A stretch of 64,000 bases of DNA from Kaistia dalseonensis (GCF_030814715.1 NZ_JAUSVO010000004.1:620001-684000); one strand, 5' to 3'; positions 9,309-18,655 are shown, counted from the stretch's first letter. Numbers and translations: made by a program. Notes: generated by a model from the letters alone, not told the origin.

Positions 9309-10850
9309 GTGCAATCGATGGTAGGGGAAGAGCGCTTGGACGCAAAGGTGCCGGTAGAGGCCCAGATGGATGACGCGTCATCGGCCGGTGCGGCGACGCT
9401 GCCGGACCGCGTCGTGCTGTCCACGCGCCCTCGCGGGCCGGGGCTCACGGCCAAGCTGATCATCGTCACCATCCTGTTCGTCATGGCGACCGGCATTGCC
9501 GGATTCGTGCCGTCGCTCGCGGCTTTTCGCCTGCGTTTCCTCGAAGACCGGCTGGCGACCGCGCGCGCCGCGAGCGTCCTGCTCGATTCGTCGATCTGGA
9601 GCGATGTTCCCCGCACGGTGCAGGATGACCTTCTCTCCGCGGTGGGCGCCACGGCCGTTGTGCTGCGGACGGGCGGCGCTACGCGGCTGCTCGCCGCAGC
9701 GGACATGCCGCCCTCAGTCGACGAGACGGCGGATCTGCGCAGCAGCGACATGCTGGGTTCGATCGGTGCCGCCTTCCAGACGCTGACCGCCTGGACGCCG
9801 CGTACGCTGCGCGTCATCGGGCCAGCTCAGGATGGCGCCAGCCTCGAGCTCATCATCAGCGACCGCCCCCTCCGCGCGGCCATGCTGCATTTCGCCGGCA
9901 ACATCCTGGCGCTCTCCGCACTCATCTCGATCATCGCGGCGATCCCGATCTATATCAGCCTGCAGCGCCTGTTCGTGCGGCCGATGCGCCGTCTCTCGCA
10001 GGCCATGGTGCGCTTCTCGCAGGACCCGGAGGACAAGAACGGGATCATCGTGCCGAGCGGCCGTTCCGACGAGATCGGCATCGCCGAGAACGAACTCGCC
10101 GCCATGCAGAGCCAGTTGAGCGAGACCTTGTCGCAGAAGCGGCATCTGGCCGATCTGGGGCTTGCCGTCTCCAAGGTCAATCACGACCTGCGCAACCTGC
10201 TCGCCTCGGCGCAGCTCTTCTCCGACCGTATCGCGGCGCTGCCGGACCCGACGGTGCAGCGCTTCGCGCCCAAGCTGATCGCGACGCTCGGCCGGGCGAT
10301 CGATTATTGCCAGACCACGCTCGCCTATGGACGGGCGCGCGAGCGCGAGCCGCGCCGTCGCCTGGTGGCGCTGACGCGGGTCGCCCGTGACGTCTACGAG
10401 GTCCTCGGCCTCGACCAGAATGCGCGGATCCGATTCGAGAGTCGCGTTCCGCCCGGCTTCGAGGTCGATGCCGATCCCGACCAGCTCTTCCGCGTGCTGC
10501 TCAATCTCTGCCGCAACGCGATCCAGGCGATGGACGGCGAGGATGATCCCGCCGTCGTCCGCAGACTGTCGATCGAGGCCATGCGCCGTGGCACGGTCGC
10601 GGTCATCCGGGTGTGCGATACGGGCCCCGGCGTGCCCGAAAAGGCGCGCGTCAACCTGTTCCAGGCGTTTCAAGGCGGCGTGCGCCCCGGCGGCACGGGT
10701 CTCGGCCTCGCGATCGCGGCCGAGATCATCCGCGCCCATGGCGGCTCGATTGCCCTGGTCGACGAGGCGGGGCCGGGTGCTTCGTTCGAGATATCGGTTC
10801 CCGACCGCCCCGCCTCATTCGATCAGGCGATGCGCGCCCGCGGCCGTTGA
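9309..10850 (+). CDS. Orphan sensor histidine kinase
   Basis: This is a 513-residue inner-membrane sensor kinase. Transmembrane segments lie at about 48-70 and 195-217, bounding a periplasmic sensing region of some 125 residues; a HAMP-like linker follows. The H-box is VSKVNHDLRNLL (His292), the N-box LCRNAIQAM, G1 is DTGPGVP and G2 is GGTGLGLAI. No response regulator is adjacent, so its partner is elsewhere. The start is uncertain: GTG at 9309, TTG at 9336 (GGGGAAG 5 bases upstream) and ATG at 9366 are all possible. The stimulus is unknown. Confidence 0.85.
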   Translation: MQSMVGEERLDAKVPVEAQMDDASSAGAATLPDRVVLSTRPRGPGLTAKLIIVTILFVMATGIAGFVPSLAAFRLRFLEDRLATARAASVLLDSSIWSDVPRTVQDDLLSAVGATAVVLRTGGATRLLAAADMPPSVDETADLRSSDMLGSIGAAFQTLTAWTPRTLRVIGPAQDGASLELIISDRPLRAAMLHFAGNILALSALISIIAAIPIYISLQRLFVRPMRRLSQAMVRFSQDPEDKNGIIVPSGRSDEIGIAENELAAMQSQLSETLSQKRHLADLGLAVSKVNHDLRNLLASAQLFSDRIAALPDPTVQRFAPKLIATLGRAIDYCQTTLAYGRAREREPRRRLVALTRVARDVYEVLGLDQNARIRFESRVPPGFEVDADPDQLFRVLLNLCRNAIQAMDGEDDPAVVRRLSIEAMRRGTVAVIRVCDTGPGVPEKARVNLFQAFQGGVRPGGTGLGLAIAAEIIRAHGGSIALVDEAGPGASFEISVPDRPASFDQAMRARGR

Positions 10851-10954
10851 GCGTCGGCCTCTCGCCTCCATCGGGCGAAATGGCGGATTTCCTCATGATC
10901 AAGCGCAAGCCGGCAAGGCTTTTCCCCAGGCTGTCGACGCCGCGAATTCGACGC

Positions 10955-10983
10955 TTGCAATCCGGGGGATGCTCGGCTAGCTA
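10955..10983 (+). promoter_or_regulatory. Candidate promoter for tRNA-Arg
   Basis: TTGCAA (10955-10960) and TAGCTA (10978-10983) are spaced by 17 bases and lie about 71 bp before the tRNA gene on the same strand, in the 203-bp gap after the sensor kinase. The -10 element is a moderate match. Confidence 0.4.
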
Positions 10984-11053
10984 TACGCCGCCGACGCCCA
11001 AGAGGGTGACGACAGCCGGTGGAGACCCAGTCTCAACCGACCAAAATCGGCAG

Positions 11054-11130
11054 GCGCCCGTAGCTCAGCTGGATAGAGCACCAGACTACGAATCTGGGGG
11101 TCAGGAGTTCGAATCTCTTCGGGCGCGCCA
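11054..11130 (+). tRNA. tRNA-Arg (ACG)
   Basis: A 77-base tRNA with CCA encoded. The acceptor stem pairs GCGCCCG with CGGGCGC; the D arm contains TAGCTCAGCTGGATAGAGC; the anticodon stem pairs CCAGA with TCTGG around the loop CTACGAA (anticodon ACG, read as ICG after deamination); and the T arm contains GTTCGAATC-type sequence (AGTTCGAATCT). It decodes the abundant CGN arginine codons. tRNA 3' ends are frequent integration sites, and an accessory-looking region begins right after it. Confidence 0.97.
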
Positions 11131-11967
11131 TTCTCCGCCGATTATGCTCCACAGTGCGCCATACCCGCCACTCGGACGCATTTGCATTTGGTAGCGAACG
11201 ACCTGCACGCCGAAACGGCGGCGTTTGACGGTGGAAATGTTCGAATCGCTCCCTGTCGAATGATTGCCCTTACGAAGATGTTGCATATGGGCTTTGTATG
11301 GCAGGTATCCGCCGATTTCGGACGTCAGAACCATTTTGGCAGACCTCCAGAAGCCAACGGTGCTAACGACACATCCGAGGACCAGCCAACTACTTGGGCA
11401 TATGCGTTCCATCCCTTCTCGTCCATCGACTGACTAGGCTTGTGAGACTCCGATAAGCTGTGGTCGGTTTGGCGGCTCGATGCCCGTCAGCACCGACACA
11501 CGCGCCCGTCTTTTGCACTTGGCTGACGGTGGCCCGCAGGACGCCGTCGCCGAGCACGATGTGACCGTCGGTGAAACGCTGGCGGCACCGGGCTCCAATG
11601 CAGTGAGACGCCATCGGATCGTTGTCGGCGGGCATCGGGATGGGTCGTTACAATAGGCCAGCCTTCGGGCGTGGTCCTCCCCATCTTGTTATCTGATGTC
11701 TCCGGTTCGGATGAAGAACGAGCAAGATCGGCACCTCGACAGCAGTCCCGGTGGCGCACGGCACTTAAACGATCGCTAAATCAAGCCTGGTCGTCGAGAG
11801 CTGGATCGAGCACCAGTGCCAGCACGCCCGCGTGACTCATTGCCGACCAACTCGATCAGCAACCGCTTCCAGTGCTCCATGTCAGAGCCCGGCCGCCGGC
11901 GAACGAAGCCGTACGGCACCCGGCAATACCCGACATCCATTGGAAACCAACGAAAGGAAGGCACGCC
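11131..11967. other. 837-bp gap after the tRNA with no supported gene
   Basis: Several open frames of 60-100 codons occur on both strands, but none has a good ribosome binding site, a recognised motif or neighbours in phase. One of them (about 11101-11412, minus) reads through the tRNA and is not real. A minus-strand frame at 11390-11635 has a protein-like part (FTDGHIVLGDGVLRATVSQ) and could be a gene remnant; I could not name it. The last 25 bases carry the hydrolase ribosome binding site AAGGAAGG. Confidence 0.5.
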
Positions 11968-12798
11968 ATGAACACCATCACCATGAACGACGGCACGAAT
12001 CTGTTCTACAAGGATTGGGGGCCGAAAGACGCGCAGCCGATCGTGTTCCACCACGGCTGGCCGCTCAGCGCCGACGACTGGGACAACCAGATGCTGTTCT
12101 TCCTGTCCGAAGGCTATCGTGTGATCGCGTATGATCGGCGCGGCCATGGCCGGTCCGACCAGACCGACGCCGGCAACGACATGGACACCTATGCCGCAGA
12201 CGTCGTTGAGATCGCCAAGACGCTCGATCTGCGCGACGCGGTCCATATCGGCCATTCGACGGGCGGCGGTGAAGTCACGCGTTATGCAGCGCGCGCCGAA
12301 CGCGGCCGTGTGGCCAAGGCCATCCTGGTCGCAGCGATCCCGCCGGTGATGGCTCGGTCCGACGCCAACACGAACGGCGTGCCCTCGGAGGTCTTCGATG
12401 GGTTGCGCTCCGCCCTAGAGGCAAACCGCGCGCAATTCTACCGCGATCTGCCGAGCGGACCCTTCTATGGCTTCAACCGTGAAGGCGCGAAGGTCAGCCA
12501 GGGCCTGATCGACAGTTGGTGGCGCCAGGGCATGAGCGGCGGCGCCAAGGCGCATCATGACTGCATCAAAGTGTTTTCAGAGACCGACTTCACCGAGGAT
12601 CTGAAGGCACTCACCGTTCCGGTGCTAATCATCCACGGCGAGGACGATCAGATCGTGCCCATCGAGAATTCGGCTCACAAGGCGATCAAGCTCGTTAGAG
12701 ACGGCACACTGAAGACCTATCCCGGCCTTTCTCACGGTCTGTTCGCCACGCATCCCGACGTGGTGAATCCGGATATGCTGGCCTTCATCCGCGCCTGA
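11968..12798 (+). CDS. Alpha/beta hydrolase, non-heme chloroperoxidase type
   Basis: This 276-residue alpha/beta-hydrolase-fold enzyme has the nucleophile elbow GHSTGGGE (Ser97), an oxyanion region FHHGWPLSADDWD, the acid in IIHGEDDQIVP and the catalytic His in GLSHGLF. This pattern is that of cofactor-free chloroperoxidase/perhydrolase-like esterases, which act on ester or peracid substrates; the physiological substrate is unknown. The ATG at 11968 follows AAGGAAGG by 6 bases; the frame extends upstream but lacks family similarity. It stands alone, with no operon partner. Confidence 0.88.
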   Translation: MNTITMNDGTNLFYKDWGPKDAQPIVFHHGWPLSADDWDNQMLFFLSEGYRVIAYDRRGHGRSDQTDAGNDMDTYAADVVEIAKTLDLRDAVHIGHSTGGGEVTRYAARAERGRVAKAILVAAIPPVMARSDANTNGVPSEVFDGLRSALEANRAQFYRDLPSGPFYGFNREGAKVSQGLIDSWWRQGMSGGAKAHHDCIKVFSETDFTEDLKALTVPVLIIHGEDDQIVPIENSAHKAIKLVRDGTLKTYPGLSHGLFATHPDVVNPDMLAFIRA

Positions 12799-12984
12799 GA
12801 TCGCTTTGTCGGAGGCAAGCGGCGGCCGCGCCTTTCGCGACCGACGCAAGCGCGCCTCCGTGCCTGCCCTACTCGCCATGGAGGGCGCGAGGATACACTG
12901 CCGGATAGTCAAGAGTTTCACTGCGAGTTCGTTCGGCGCTCTTGGAAGCGTTGGCAAGCTGTGCTCGTTGCCGGAAGATAACGC

Positions 12985-14012
12985 ATGGAAACCATGAATG
13001 TCGTCAGAGTCGCGATCGCCGGTTTCGGGAAGGTGGGTCGCGTCACGAGCAATCTACTCCTAGCCCGCCGCGCTCGTTACCGGGAGGTCCATGGAACCGA
13101 CATTCGTCTTGTCGCCGTCTGCGGATCGCGATCTGGTCTGGTCGACGCCGCCGGTATCGAAGCCGGGCGCCTGGATGCTCTTGAGCCGGGCCTCTCGGGT
13201 CCGGCATTCATCGAGGCAAGCGGCGCCGACATTCTCATTGAGGCGGGCCCCAGCGATTTTCGAACCGGTGGCCCAGGCCTCTCCCCTCGCTTTCGGCGGG
13301 GCGTGACACGATCGTCATATCGAAGGGCGCGCTGGTCTACAGCGGGCCGGAACTGCGGGCTCTGGCGCGTTCTACGGGCGCGACGCTGAAGCTCAGCGGC
13401 GCCGCTGGTGCCGCACTGCCGACGATCGACCTTCTCGAGCACAGCCTGAAAGGCTGCGAGGTACTCGAAATTGAGGGCATTCTGAACGCGACCACCAATT
13501 ATCTGCTCGACGCGATGATGAACCAGAACCTCGGCTTCGACGAAGCGCTGGAGCGCGCGCAGGCGGGCGGGTTCGCTGAAGCCGATACGCGCAACGATAC
13601 CGAGGGCTGGGACACCGCCAGCAAGCTCCTGATTCTCGCCAATTTCGGCCTCGATGCAGGGCTGACAATGGACGACCTCGCCGTCGAGGGCATTCAGGCA
13701 GTTTCGGAGCATGATATCGAGACGTGGCAAAAGCATCGTCTCATGCCCAAGCTTGTGGGGAGTCTCATCCGGTCGGACGGCACGACGCGGGCGTCTGTCG
13801 GCGTCCGGACTTACCCGCCGACCGATCCGCTCGCGCACGTGTCCGGAAAGAACAAGGCGATCCGGATCACCACGGACGCGATGGGCGAGACGATCGCGAT
13901 GGGATCCGGAACGGAACCGCTCGCCACGGCGGCGGCCGCGCTCAAAGATCTCGAACATATTCTGTTGACGCGAGCGGCGCGGGCCACGGGCGGTTCGAGA
14001 GGAGAGGAATGA
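12985..14012 (+). pseudogene. hom: Homoserine dehydrogenase-like gene broken by a frameshift
   Basis: The first frame (from 12985) gives MNVVRVAIAGFGKVGRVTSN, an NAD(P)-binding start, through IEAGPSDFRTGGPGLS. The protein then continues only in another frame, from about 13287, with SAGRDTIVISKGALVYSGPEL, IEGILNATTNYLLDAM and GGFAEADTRNDTEGWDTASK, which are typical homoserine dehydrogenase regions, to a stop at 14010-14012. Both halves match one family in order, so this is one gene missing one base (or about ten, judging from the shortened spacing) near 13283-13300. Either it is a true mutation or a sequencing error. The stop overlaps the next gene by ATGA. Confidence 0.85.
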
Positions 14013-14713
14013 CGCTGAAGACCGTACAGGCTATTCGACACATAGGCTTCGAGGACCTCGGCAGCTTCGCGGACCCCTTAACAGCAGCCGGCTATGACAT
14101 CGAATATATAGACGTGGCCGAGCGCGATCCGGCGACGGTCGATCCTCTCGGCGCCGATCTCCTCGTGGTTTTGGGCGGTCCGATCGGCGTCTACGATCAC
14201 GATTCCTATCCGGTCCTCACCGGCGAGATGCGCCTGCTGCGCGCGCGGCTTGCGGCCGACCGGCCGACGCTCGGCATATGTCTCGGCGCGCAGCTGATGG
14301 CGGCAGCCCTCGGTGCGCGCGTCTATCCGGGGCCGGCCAAGGAGATAGGCTGGTCGGCACTTGATCTGTCGGATGCCGTGGCGGCAAACCCTCTCGCTGT
14401 GCTGCGCAACGTGGCCGTGCTTCACTGGCATGGCGACACGTTCGACCTGCCGAAGGGCGGCACGCTCCTCGCTTCAACCCCGCTCTGCATGAACCAGGCC
14501 TTCTCGCGTGGACCGAACGTGCTCGGCCTTCAGTTCCACCCGGAAGTCCAGGGTGCGCGGTTCGAGCACTGGCTGCTGGGCCACGCCAGTGAACTGGCCG
14601 CGGCAGGCATTGACCCCGGCACGCTGCGCCGCGATGCCGGGTGGCTTGCCAGCGCGCTCGAAGGGGCCGGCGCCATCCTTGTGGCCGGGTGGCTGTCGCG
14701 CCTGACGCTCTAG
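14009..14713 (+). CDS. Class I glutamine amidotransferase-like protein
   Basis: This is a 234-residue GATase class I domain protein. The triad is visible: Cys91 in LGICLGAQLMA, His177 and Glu179 in LQFHPEV. Such free-standing domains resemble the GuaA amidotransferase half and hydrolyse glutamine to supply ammonia, or act as gamma-glutamyl hydrolases. The ATG at 14009 overlaps the preceding homoserine dehydrogenase stop (ATGA) behind GGAGAGG, so translation is coupled and a shared pathway is likely. The acceptor substrate is not evident. Confidence 0.85.
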   Translation: MTLKTVQAIRHIGFEDLGSFADPLTAAGYDIEYIDVAERDPATVDPLGADLLVVLGGPIGVYDHDSYPVLTGEMRLLRARLAADRPTLGICLGAQLMAAALGARVYPGPAKEIGWSALDLSDAVAANPLAVLRNVAVLHWHGDTFDLPKGGTLLASTPLCMNQAFSRGPNVLGLQFHPEVQGARFEHWLLGHASELAAAGIDPGTLRRDAGWLASALEGAGAILVAGWLSRLTL

Positions 14714-14724
14714 CTTCCAGGCGG

Positions 14725-15636
14725 TCACCTCAGCGCGATGAAACGCACCGGATCACGGACCGCCCGACGATAGTCGGACGGACTCATGCGTTGATGCTTG
14801 CTGAACACCCGGGCAAGGACCTGGTTTGATGAGTAGCCGACCTCCTGCGCAATCTCCGTGACCGGAAGGTCCGTCTGATCAAGAAGCTCACAGGCTTTTT
14901 CGATCCTCAGCCGCGTGAGGTAGACCCGCGGCGGCACGCCGACGCTCTGCTTGAACATGCGCGCGAAATGAAACGGCGACAGCCCCGCTTCGGCTGCCAG
15001 TTCGTCGAGGCTGACGTCTTCCGAAAGCCGCGCCCTCAGCAGTTCCAGGCAGCGCCTCTCTGCCCAGGGGGCGAGGCCGCCCTTGACCTGCCCGAATGGT
15101 GCCCCGCCCTCTCGGCAGAGTTCTGCCATGATCTCGCAGCCTGCGGCCCGTGCCAACAGACGAGACGGCGCCCCCTCGTCTTCAGAGAGCGTCCACAGCT
15201 TTCGGAGCGCTGAACGGATGGCCGGCGAGTTAAAAATTCGGCCATAGACACGAAAATTATCGACCGAGAACCCGGTGTCGCAGGCTTCGTCAAGCACGCC
15301 TTGCCACTGCGCCAAAGGAAACGCAAGGCTGCGAAGCAGATGGCTTTCGTCATTGATCACCGTGGTCGCGAAGTTCGGCGCCGCAAGGGCAAGGGTGCCT
15401 TTCCTGCTCGTCACATCGAAGCGACCTCCTCCCAGGTCTCCCCTGACACGACTGCAGCCAAGCATATCCTGCACCAGGACGATATCTGGCAGGGCCGGGC
15501 GGGACATGTCTCCGGCTGGCCGGTCTACCTCAAGAAGATCGACGATTCCGCCGCGAGACTTCATCGAGCGCACATAGCGCGCGTGTCGACCTTTGCGGTG
15601 CAACTGCGCGAAAGACGAATAGGCAGGCACGCTCAT
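14725..15636 (-). CDS. AraC-family transcriptional regulator
   Basis: The 303-residue protein has a C-terminal double helix-turn-helix of the AraC/XylS family (VSLDELAAEAGLSPFHFARM and LPVTEIAQEVGYSSNQVLAR, residues about 205-295) ending DYRRAVRDPVRFIALR. The N-terminal 190 residues form a ligand-binding or dimerisation region of no recognised subtype. It converges with the amidotransferase gene, 11 bp apart, and its 5' side faces the TetR gene across 239 bp. Two copies of GATTGATC 11 bp apart (15699-15706 and 15710-15717) lie upstream and may be relevant. Confidence 0.88.
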   Translation of the reverse strand: MSVPAYSSFAQLHRKGRHARYVRSMKSRGGIVDLLEVDRPAGDMSRPALPDIVLVQDMLGCSRVRGDLGGGRFDVTSRKGTLALAAPNFATTVINDESHLLRSLAFPLAQWQGVLDEACDTGFSVDNFRVYGRIFNSPAIRSALRKLWTLSEDEGAPSRLLARAAGCEIMAELCREGGAPFGQVKGGLAPWAERRCLELLRARLSEDVSLDELAAEAGLSPFHFARMFKQSVGVPPRVYLTRLRIEKACELLDQTDLPVTEIAQEVGYSSNQVLARVFSKHQRMSPSDYRRAVRDPVRFIALR

Positions 15637-15809
15637 GCTGTGTCTCCTATCACTATCGCCGATCGGGACTAAACTGGCCGCCCGCCTCGCGCCTCGCGGA
15701 TTGATCGGCGATTGATCAAAGCAAGCATTCTTCTTTCGGGTCGCACGCGAAAGGCACTGTTGCGATCCTCGCCCCGGCTACCCGCAACGATCCAGAAACA
15801 ACCGATGAA

Positions 15810-15822
15810 GGTCGTTTCGACC
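15810..15822. promoter_or_regulatory. Accessory half-operator (GGTCG-TTT-CGACC)
   Basis: A 13-bp inverted repeat with 5-bp arms GGTCG and CGACC around TTT. It shares the GGTCGA/TCGACC core of the large palindrome that starts 11 bp downstream, so it may be a second binding site for the same regulator. Confidence 0.4.
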
Positions 15823-15832
15823 CCTTCTCACT

Positions 15833-15864
15833 CCATGGTCGAAACGGTACCGTATCGACCATGG
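15833..15864. promoter_or_regulatory. 32-bp palindromic operator before the TetR gene
   Basis: The arms are CCATGGTCGA (15833-15842) and TCGACCATGG (15855-15864), with a palindromic centre ACGGTACCGT (15844-15853). Apart from the two bases flanking the centre (A and A), the whole 32 bp is self-complementary. It ends 11 bp before the TetR ATG, so a bound repressor would block transcription or initiation. A further half-site GTATCGACCAT recurs at 15889-15899 inside the gene. Confidence 0.8.
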
Positions 15865-15875
15865 GGAATTTTTGA

Positions 15876-16487
15876 ATGGAACGCAAGAGTATCGACCATC
15901 ACGAAAGGCGGAAGCCGAGCGGCGCGGCCGTCATACGACCCGAACTGACGTCAGCGCTTTACAGGGCGCTTTTCGAGGAATGGGCGCAAACCGGCTACAC
16001 GGGAATGAGTCTCGAGCGGGTAGCGGATCGGGCCGGCGCTGGGAAGGCCGCCATCTATCGGCGATGGCCGTCGAAACTGGAATTTGCGTGCGAAGCGATC
16101 CGAAGCGTCGAGGTCATGCGGTTGGGTTCCACCGACCGGGGGTCGCTGCAGGCGGATATTCGTGAATATCTTCGAGCTACGCGCGCGGTCTTGAGACATC
16201 CTCTGGTCCGCCGGATAATCCCCGATCTGGTTGCCGAACGTTTGCGGTCGACCGAATTGTCGGCAATGCTGGATGGCATTGCCGTGGCGCGGCGACAGTT
16301 CGGACATCGGCTGCTAGATCGCGCCATCGCCCGGAACGAATTGCGCGAGGACCTCGACAGGGAACTTGCGATCGATCTTCTCTTTGCCACCCTTTACTCG
16401 CGCATGATCGTCCGAGGGAAAGCTTTCAAGCAGGTCGATCTCGACAGGCTGGTCATCGCTCTGGATGCCGCCATCAAGACCTGTTGA
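15876..16487 (+). CDS. TetR-family transcriptional regulator
   Basis: The 203-residue protein has an N-terminal TetR helix-turn-helix (MSLERVADRAGAGKAAIYRRWPSK, split as MSLERVADRAGAGK and AAIYRRWPSK, about residues 43-67) and a helical C-terminal ligand domain. GGGGAA lies 10 bases before the ATG. The palindrome at 15833-15864 directly upstream makes autoregulation very likely. No co-transcribed target gene remains: an IS3 remnant begins 3 bp after the stop, so the original regulated operon may have been lost or moved. Confidence 0.9.
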   Translation: MERKSIDHHERRKPSGAAVIRPELTSALYRALFEEWAQTGYTGMSLERVADRAGAGKAAIYRRWPSKLEFACEAIRSVEVMRLGSTDRGSLQADIREYLRATRAVLRHPLVRRIIPDLVAERLRSTELSAMLDGIAVARRQFGHRLLDRAIARNELREDLDRELAIDLLFATLYSRMIVRGKAFKQVDLDRLVIALDAAIKTC

Positions 16488-16490
16488 GCC

Positions 16491-17178
<688 letters not shown>

Positions 17179-17225
17179 ATTCAAGCCGCAACCATGCTGC
17201 AGCCTTCAGTATCTGGCTCCATCGC

Positions 17226-17360
17226 CAAAATAACTTCGTCGAGCGCGTCTTCGGCAGGATCACGTAGGTGCGGGGCTTCGTCAGCCGCTACGACCGGCGC
17301 CCCGAGGACTTACTCGCGACCCTCGGGCTCGCATCTGTCCGAATCTGTATCAATGCGTCA
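17226..17360 (+). pseudogene. C-terminal fragment of an IS5-type transposase
   Basis: Reading NNFVERVFGRIT, stop, VRGFVSRYDRRPEDLLATLG matches the last domain of IS5-family transposases (ERxFxRLK-x-RxxATRYDR pattern), with an in-frame TAG replacing the expected residue after IT. No terminal repeats or upstream part were found. It abuts the 3' end of the NTF2-like gene on the opposite strand. Confidence 0.55.
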
Positions 17361-18116
17361 GGAGCCTGCGGCCTGCCCCGGCCTTGGCTGAGCACGAGGC
17401 CTTGCTTCTTCGGGGTCGAACATCGCGATCCCGCTACCGGCTGCCGTGGCAGTCACCTCGTTCTGCAGGACGTCCCAGTGCTCGGCCAGCTTGCCGTCCT
17501 CGACCCGGAAGATGTCGATCGCGATCTGCGGTTCATCCGCCCAGCCGCGGATGCGGCCGTGGATCGCGACGAGATCGCCATCCGCAATGATCAGGCCAGG
17601 CTCGTAGTGGACATGCTCCGGCAGCCCTTCAACGATCGTCCGCAACGCGTCACGGCCCTGGGGAATGCTGGGATTGTGCTGGATGTAATCCAGAGCGTAA
17701 AGCCGATCCACGGCCGACGCGTCATGACGCTGGAACAGCGAAGTCATTGCTTCGAGAACCAGCGCCTTGTTGCGATGAGGACGATCATCGGAGGTCCGAT
17801 GAGTAGGTCTCGTGATCGCCATTGTCCCCGTCATTCGCAAGAACTGGCCGTTGGGCAGCGTCGCGAACGAGAAGACGAGACTGCGATCGTAGTCCTGAAT
17901 GTTCGTGACCGTCGCGCCGCTCTGTTCTTGCCAGCTCACAGCGAAAACGCTGTTGCCGAGGGGCACGACTTCGATATCGACAGTTTCGATCCGGGCGAAT
18001 GGCCCCTCCTTGATCTCGAACCGCATTTTTTCGAGGGACAGCAGCGTCAGGCTGACCTCGAAGTTCGGATAGGAGACATCCATCTCCAGTCCCAAAGGAA
18101 AATCGTTCTTGGTCAT
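17358..18116 (-). CDS. MoaF-like plus NTF2/SnoaL-like two-domain protein
   Basis: The 252-residue protein has an N-terminal beta-rich part of about 105 residues that resembles MoaF/lipocalin-like domains (YPNFEVSLTLLSLEKMRFEI, VVPLGNSVFAVSWQEQSG) and a C-terminal SnoaL-like NTF2 domain (LDYIQHNPSIPQGRDALRTI, GDLVAIHGRI, IDIFRVEDGKLAEHWDVLQ). Such proteins bind small hydrophobic ligands or act as aldol-type cyclases; no specific reaction can be assigned. The ATG on 18114-18116 is behind AAGGAA; a TTG six codons earlier is less likely. The 3' end touches the IS5 fragment, but the C-terminus looks intact. Confidence 0.72.
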   Translation of the reverse strand: MTKNDFPLGLEMDVSYPNFEVSLTLLSLEKMRFEIKEGPFARIETVDIEVVPLGNSVFAVSWQEQSGATVTNIQDYDRSLVFSFATLPNGQFLRMTGTMAITRPTHRTSDDRPHRNKALVLEAMTSLFQRHDASAVDRLYALDYIQHNPSIPQGRDALRTIVEGLPEHVHYEPGLIIADGDLVAIHGRIRGWADEPQIAIDIFRVEDGKLAEHWDVLQNEVTATAAGSGIAMFDPEEARPRAQPRPGQAAGS

Positions 18117-18179
18117 TTCCAGCAGTTCCTTCAATATGCCAGAGGGCCCGGGCGGGGTAGCAGCCGGCGCGACCTCCGC

Positions 18180-18557
18180 TCAGCGCGTTGTCCGTTCAGA
18201 TGCCGGTTGATCGACGAAGACGTGCAGGGTTCGAATGAGGCCGCCTTCGACATGTGCGACATCGGTGCCCGTAACTGCGACGGGCTCTCCGAGTGGGCCC
18301 GCCTGCCACTGCAAACGGCCAACGCCGTTGTGGCCCGATGCCGGCCTTACCGCGGTGAATACGAAATCCGGAGGTAGATGCTCCAGAACGTCTGCTACCG
18401 CCTGCGAGATCGCTTCATGTCCTCGCGCCGAACGCTGAGGTTCGTGAAGCTCCGCGTCTTCATCGTAGATTCTCCGGATCGCCGCAATGCGCCGCGTGAA
18501 GTCACGTTCGCCAAACACCAGATCGAGGTTGGCCTGCATAAGTTTCTCGAAATCCAT
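18180..18557 (-). CDS. NTF2-like (SnoaL-type) small protein
   Basis: The 125-residue protein beginning MDFEKLMQANLDLVFGERD has the NTF2 cone-fold pattern: IRRIYDEDAELHEPQRSARG, GHEAISQAVADVLEHLP, and LIRTLHVFVDQPA at the end. The ATG on 18555-18557 follows AAAGGAGGT by 5 bases, an unusually strong ribosome binding site, so the longer frame is rejected. It lies 63 bp before the two-domain NTF2 gene on the same strand, probably in one transcript with the isochorismatase-like gene. Function unknown. Confidence 0.75.
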   Translation of the reverse strand: MDFEKLMQANLDLVFGERDFTRRIAAIRRIYDEDAELHEPQRSARGHEAISQAVADVLEHLPPDFVFTAVRPASGHNGVGRLQWQAGPLGEPVAVTGTDVAHVEGGLIRTLHVFVDQPASERTTR

Positions 18558-18655
18558 CCGTACCTCCTTTGCGGCAGCTTCGAGCAGCGCCATGGATGAC
18601 GAAGCGACGCTTGTCCAACGTGTCCTCGGGGCTCTCCTCGCAACCGGGACTCAAA

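Noticed and set aside
11101-11412. 103-codon minus-strand frame ending in RARRDSNS
   Set aside because: It reads through the tRNA-Arg gene on the opposite strand, which produces such frames routinely, and has no ribosome binding site.
15699-15717. Two GATTGATC copies 11 bp apart upstream of the AraC gene
   Set aside because: Too short to call an operator; one helical turn spacing could be chance.
17268-18377. 369-codon plus-strand frame across the NTF2 genes
   Set aside because: Antisense to two genes with good starts and family motifs; only its first ~30 codons overlap the IS5 transposase fragment.
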